Assembly: GCA_937892025.1 (NCBI GenBank)
Contig: CALAVA010000162.1
Coordinates: 1-17,628, forward strand
Length of the DNA: 17,628 nucleotides
DNA from: an uncultured Bacteroidales bacterium
GTDB taxonomy: Bacteria > Bacteroidota > Bacteroidia > Bacteroidales > WCHB1-69
Reading direction: 5' to 3'
Part shown: one piece after another, positions 14,625 to 17,628 of the stretch
Layout: each line of letters opens with the position of its first letter
How positions within the stretch are numbered: position 1 is the stretch's first letter
Translations under genes and position numbers: made by a program
Notes under the pieces: model-generated
Database searches by the model: none
What the model saw: only the letters and a program-made list of their open reading frames with translations
Told to the model about the DNA's origin: nothing

Positions 14625-16234
14625 TGATAGAAGAATATCAAAACAATCGAAGAAATCGGCTGTTGCCTATTTTTTTTGCCTTGGTACTATCGATAGGTTT
14701 TATAGGCGGATACCAATTAAACCAAAGGCAAAAAATGCCAAAAGAGATTTATATTCAATCGGATAAGATAAAAGAACTACAATATCTCATCAAAAATTAT
14801 TATTTTGATTCAGTCAATAATCTGCAATTGACAGACAATGCAATTAGAGCAATGCTTTCAGACTTGGACCCACATTCCTCGTATATGACAAAAATTGAAA
14901 CTCAACAATTTGAAACATCTATGAGCGGTGGCATAGAAGGTATTGGTATTCAGTTTAATATACTCAATGACACTGTTACTGTGATGAGTATTACCAATGA
15001 TGGTCCGGCCGAAAAAGTTGGCGTTTTGCCCGGCGACAAAATCATTGAAGTGGATACCTCTAAAATTGCAGGCGTAAAGATTCAAAATAATGATGTTATC
15101 CAAAAAATTCGTGGAAAAAAAGGTTCTAAGGTTAAAATTGGAATTTTAAGAAATAATAACGATAAATTATTGTATTTCAATATAAAAAGAGACGCCATTG
15201 CCGTTAATAGCATTGATTATTATTATATGATAAAACCAACTATTGGTTATATCAATATTAATAGTTTTACCCAAACAACTGCAGATGAATTTTCTCTTGC
15301 TTTAAACAAACTATTAAAATTGGGTGCGAAAAATCTTATTTTGGATTTGCGTGGCAATACAGGAGGATTTTTGGCTGCCGCTGTGTCTATTTGCGATGAA
15401 TTGTTGCCAGCAAAAAAAATGATAGTCTATACCAAAGGGCTACATTATCGCACTCAAGAAATAAGAGCAAGTAATAAAGGTAATTTTCAAAATGAAAATC
15501 AACATCTTGTCATTTTAATAGATGAATATTCTGCTTCTGCCAGTGAGATTGTTGCTGGTGCTATTCAAGACCATGACCGTGGAACAATTATTGGCAGACG
15601 TTCATTTGGCAAAGGATTGGTACAACAACAATTTGTCTTAAGCGACTCCTCAGAAGTGTTATTGACTATTGCCCGCTATTATACACCTGTCGGACGTTGT
15701 ATCCAAAGACCTTTTGATGCAGGAAATGAAGAAAAATATATGAACGATTTTTACAAACGCTATCTTGACGGAGAAATGGAAGAAGAAGATAAAAATACAT
15801 TTGATGATTCTTTAAAATTTACCACTCCTTCTGGCAAAATCGTTTATGGGGGTGGGGGAATTATGCCTGATATTTTTATCCCTTTAAAAACATCAGAAGA
15901 TATTATCTTTTTTAATCGCTTGGCCAATAGTGGCATCGTTTTTCAATATGCAGCACAATATGCAACCAACAACAGAAAAAAAATGCTTAAACAATATCCA
16001 TCTGCAAAAGATTATATCAACAATTTCTCAATTAGCGAAGATATAATTGCCCAAATACAAGAAAAAGCAAAACAAGATTCTATTGTAGGCATATTAACAG
16101 AGGTTTCTAAAAAAGAACTCTGTAAATGGACAAAAGCATACATCGGAAGAAATATTTATGGCAATGACGCTTTCTATCCTATTATTCACCAAGATGATGA
16201 TATGATAAAATCTGCTTTTGCTGTCTTTAAATAA
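14624..16234 (+). CDS. ctpA: C-terminal processing protease, S41 family (CtpA/Prc-like)
   Basis: 536 residues. One N-terminal membrane anchor (about 13-31) with no lipobox. The domains are in the usual order: a helical N-terminal part with AMLSDLDPHSSYM (76-88), a PDZ domain (about 103-190, with GIGIQF and GPAEKVGVLPGDKIIEV), then the S41 core with LILDLRGNTGGFL (238-250). The catalytic Ser305 is in EYSASASEIVAGA and Lys330 is in RRSFGKGLVQQ, 25 residues later as in plant D1 protease. The C-terminal extension (about 365-536) is typical of Bacteroidetes members. It cleaves envelope proteins from exposed hydrophobic C-termini in the periplasm. Its start overlaps the preceding gene by one base. 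The stop at 16232-16234 falls at a natural end of the family. Confidence 0.93.
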   Translation: MIEEYQNNRRNRLLPIFFALVLSIGFIGGYQLNQRQKMPKEIYIQSDKIKELQYLIKNYYFDSVNNLQLTDNAIRAMLSDLDPHSSYMTKIETQQFETSMSGGIEGIGIQFNILNDTVTVMSITNDGPAEKVGVLPGDKIIEVDTSKIAGVKIQNNDVIQKIRGKKGSKVKIGILRNNNDKLLYFNIKRDAIAVNSIDYYYMIKPTIGYININSFTQTTADEFSLALNKLLKLGAKNLILDLRGNTGGFLAAAVSICDELLPAKKMIVYTKGLHYRTQEIRASNKGNFQNENQHLVILIDEYSASASEIVAGAIQDHDRGTIIGRRSFGKGLVQQQFVLSDSSEVLLTIARYYTPVGRCIQRPFDAGNEEKYMNDFYKRYLDGEMEEEDKNTFDDSLKFTTPSGKIVYGGGGIMPDIFIPLKTSEDIIFFNRLANSGIVFQYAAQYATNNRKKMLKQYPSAKDYINNFSISEDIIAQIQEKAKQDSIVGILTEVSKKELCKWTKAYIGRNIYGNDAFYPIIHQDDDMIKSAFAVFK

Positions 16235-16375
16235 ATAAACAGATTTGCTCATTATTTAGAAAAAAACGAAAAATTATCTGCCTTAGAAACATATCTTGAA
16301 AAACCAACAGAAAATGCCAATAAATTAGTAGCATTTAATTTCGCTATAGAACGCCAAAAGTCTTTTTATGTTTAA
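16235..16375 (+). pseudogene. 46-codon open stretch in frame after ctpA (possible gene relic)
   Basis: Directly after the ctpA stop the same frame stays open for 46 codons to TAA 16373-16375, reading protein-like sequence such as HYLEKNEKLSALETYLEKP and KLVAFNFAIERQKSFYV. It has no Met and no other good start codon, so it cannot be an independent gene. CtpA already ends naturally before it. It may be the decayed 3' end of another gene, or chance in AT-rich DNA. I do not recognise the sequence. Confidence 0.3.
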
Positions 16376-16397
16376 GCATTATCTAATGCTCCTATTT
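16375..16397 (+). terminator. Possible terminator of the sppA-ctp operon
   Basis: AGCATT (16375-16380) and AATGCT (16385-16390) form a 6-bp stem with a 4-nt loop, followed by CCTATTTTTG. It is short and the T-run is broken, but it lies between two converging genes where a terminator is expected. Confidence 0.4.
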
Positions 16398-16462
16398 TTG
16401 AACCAAAATAAGCAGCCGCCAATGCTGGGTTTTGTTCTGTTTTGTTGTCCTGCAAAGGAAAA

Positions 16463-17628
16463 CTACTCTACATTGCGGACAAGGCGGACAGAAAAACCGC
16501 TGTCGCGGTACCATGTGCCTGTCCCTACCTCCCCGCTGTAGATGAACAAGTGGTACGCGTCGTTGTCGCTTTTTCTGTTCGTGCCCGACCAGTAGGTGCC
16601 GTTGGAACCGATGTCGGAGAGTGAAGTGTGGTAGCGTTCGCCGGCGGCGGGCAGGAATACACAACCAGCATTCTCCAAGCTTGTCCATAGTGTAGAACTA
16701 ATAACATTGGTTGTATAGGTATAAGTGTTAGTGCTATCCAAATTATAGGTAGAAGTACTCCAACTATCAGGAACAAGTATGAGACCTGCAACACCATTCA
16801 CCGTAGCCTTGGCATAACGTATGCCTGAAGATGTTGTACGGCTGTTTATAAGATAATTCCACTCATCTTTTGTGAGAGTACGCCATGTGCCGGGTGCATC
16901 GGTAGTTTGGGTCTTGGAATTGTAAATTTCGTTATAAACGCCCCAATCGTAGTTTGTCCCGGAGATATTAGGGTTTGCCATATTTGTGGAAGGACCATAG
17001 CCGTAATAATTGTCGGTGGTGTTCACTGTTGAACTACTATTAGAATATGGATAGTAGTTTGTATTGTACTGGTCGCTTGAGTTGTGATATCCACTTGTTC
17101 CCCAGCCAAAAAGGTCTATCCAGCCGGAGTAGGATGAGGAGATGTTGCTGTTGTTGTTTCCAATGGCATCCCACTGGTTAGGAGCGAAACGCCATGTTCC
17201 CTCCTCTGTACCACCGTCTGCTACGGTATGCGTGGTGGCTGAGCTGCCACCATTCTTGGCACTCCACTGTAGGTTGCCCGGAGAAAAATACACTTTTTGT
17301 GTAGCAGAAACAGAAAATTCTTCTTGTACAGGGTCATCTCCGCCGCCACCGGGTTCATCACTACCACCACTTGTCTTTTTTTCAAAATAGGCTGTATAAG
17401 TCGCATTACTTTCCACCGTTATAGTACGCGGATTTTCGGTGTTACCATCGTCCCACTTTACAAATTTATAGCCCTCTGCAGGCAAAGCAACTATTTGAAT
17501 AAGGGTACCTTTTGCATATATACCTGTCCCTGTTACCGTTCCCATTGTTGCATCATTGGGTGCAACTGTAATTGTAAATTCCTTCTTGCATGCCGTAAAA
17601 ACCAATAAAACACTTGCTAAAACTAAAA
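16463..17628 (-). CDS. Lipoprotein with InlB-type repeat and FISUMP/C-type-lectin-like domain (5' end outside window)
   Basis: The frame is open to the right edge, so the start codon is outside the window. The visible N-terminus reads LVLASVLLVFTAC-KKEF, a lipoprotein signal with its lipobox Cys encoded at 17588-17590. A divergent InlB B-repeat-like domain follows (about 17580-17390, with GTVTGTGIYAKGTLIQIVA and GYKFVKWDDG). Next is a Gly/Asp/Pro linker, then a domain of about 285 residues with KVYFSPGNLQW, WRFAPNQWDAIG, GWIDLFGWGTSGY, WRTLTKDEWNYLIN and a C-terminal FLPAAGERY, GTYWSGT, GFSVRLVRNVE. From memory this last part matches the FISUMP (Fibrobacter major paralogous) type domain, related to the C-type lectin fold and abundant in uncultured Bacteroidales. 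It is surface-exposed by prediction; the ligand is unknown. GC rises sharply in the last ~210 nt of the gene. Confidence 0.7.
   Translation of the reverse strand, partial: LVLASVLLVFTACKKEFTITVAPNDATMGTVTGTGIYAKGTLIQIVALPAEGYKFVKWDDGNTENPRTITVESNATYTAYFEKKTSGGSDEPGGGGDDPVQEEFSVSATQKVYFSPGNLQWSAKNGGSSATTHTVADGGTEEGTWRFAPNQWDAIGNNNSNISSSYSGWIDLFGWGTSGYHNSSDQYNTNYYPYSNSSSTVNTTDNYYGYGPSTNMANPNISGTNYDWGVYNEIYNSKTQTTDAPGTWRTLTKDEWNYLINSRTTSSGIRYAKATVNGVAGLILVPDSWSTSTYNLDSTNTYTYTTNVISSTLWTSLENAGCVFLPAAGERYHTSLSDIGSNGTYWSGTNRKSDNDAYHLFIYSGEVGTGTWYRDSGFSVRLVRNVE

Noticed and set aside
1..17628. CRISPR array, tRNA/rRNA genes, insertion sequences or phage genes
   Set aside because: Looked for repeated spacers, cloverleaf-like sequence, transposase motifs and terminal inverted repeats. 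None was seen.

Overview
Most of this window (about 505 to the end) is AT-rich DNA from a member of the Bacteroidetes, most likely an uncultured Bacteroidales. The signs are Bacteroidetes-type promoters (TAnnTTTG -7 boxes, one with a correctly spaced TTTG -33 box), A/T-rich leaders without Shine-Dalgarno sequences, a DUF4292 lipoprotein, a FeoA-FeoB fusion and a FISUMP-like lipoprotein. The first ~500 bases look different. They are GC-rich, carry a TTGACA-17-TATTAT promoter and a purine-rich ribosome binding site, and hold the tail of a clostridial-style SPFH/zinc-ribbon protein followed by the first codons of an argC-like gene. That argC start meets the start of a queG-like gene coming from the other strand at about 500-505, and both are cut off there. 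I read this as a join of two genomes (most likely an assembly chimera, less likely a real rearrangement).

Layout. 1-505: SPFH tail, terminator, sigma-A-like promoter, argC 5' fragment (+). 505-3660 (- strand): rel, a DUF4292 lipoprotein and the queG 5' fragment form an overlapping operon read right to left. 3661-4141: a divergent intergenic region with a small decayed SUMF1/FGE-like lipoprotein remnant (-) and a complete Bacteroidetes promoter (+). 4142-6369: a two-gene operon for a Tim44-like membrane protein with a zinc ribbon and an SPFH protein with three zinc ribbons, ended by a clear terminator. 6589-8469: dxs. 8470-8799: a regulatory region with two near-identical palindromic elements in front of feoAB. 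8800-11354: feoAB and a small Cys-rich FeoB partner. 11487-16234: an unrecognised exported protein, SppA, an unrecognised membrane protein and a C-terminal processing protease, all co-directional. 16463-17628 (-): the partial FISUMP/C-type-lectin-like lipoprotein.

Working together: Rel sets the (p)ppGpp stress alarm. The Tim44-like/SPFH pair looks like a membrane-associated stress or quality-control module. Dxs feeds isoprenoid synthesis. FeoAB with its Cys-rich partner imports ferrous iron and is probably controlled through the paired palindromes. SppA and Ctp degrade signal peptides and envelope proteins. No tRNA, rRNA, CRISPR array, insertion sequence or phage gene was seen.
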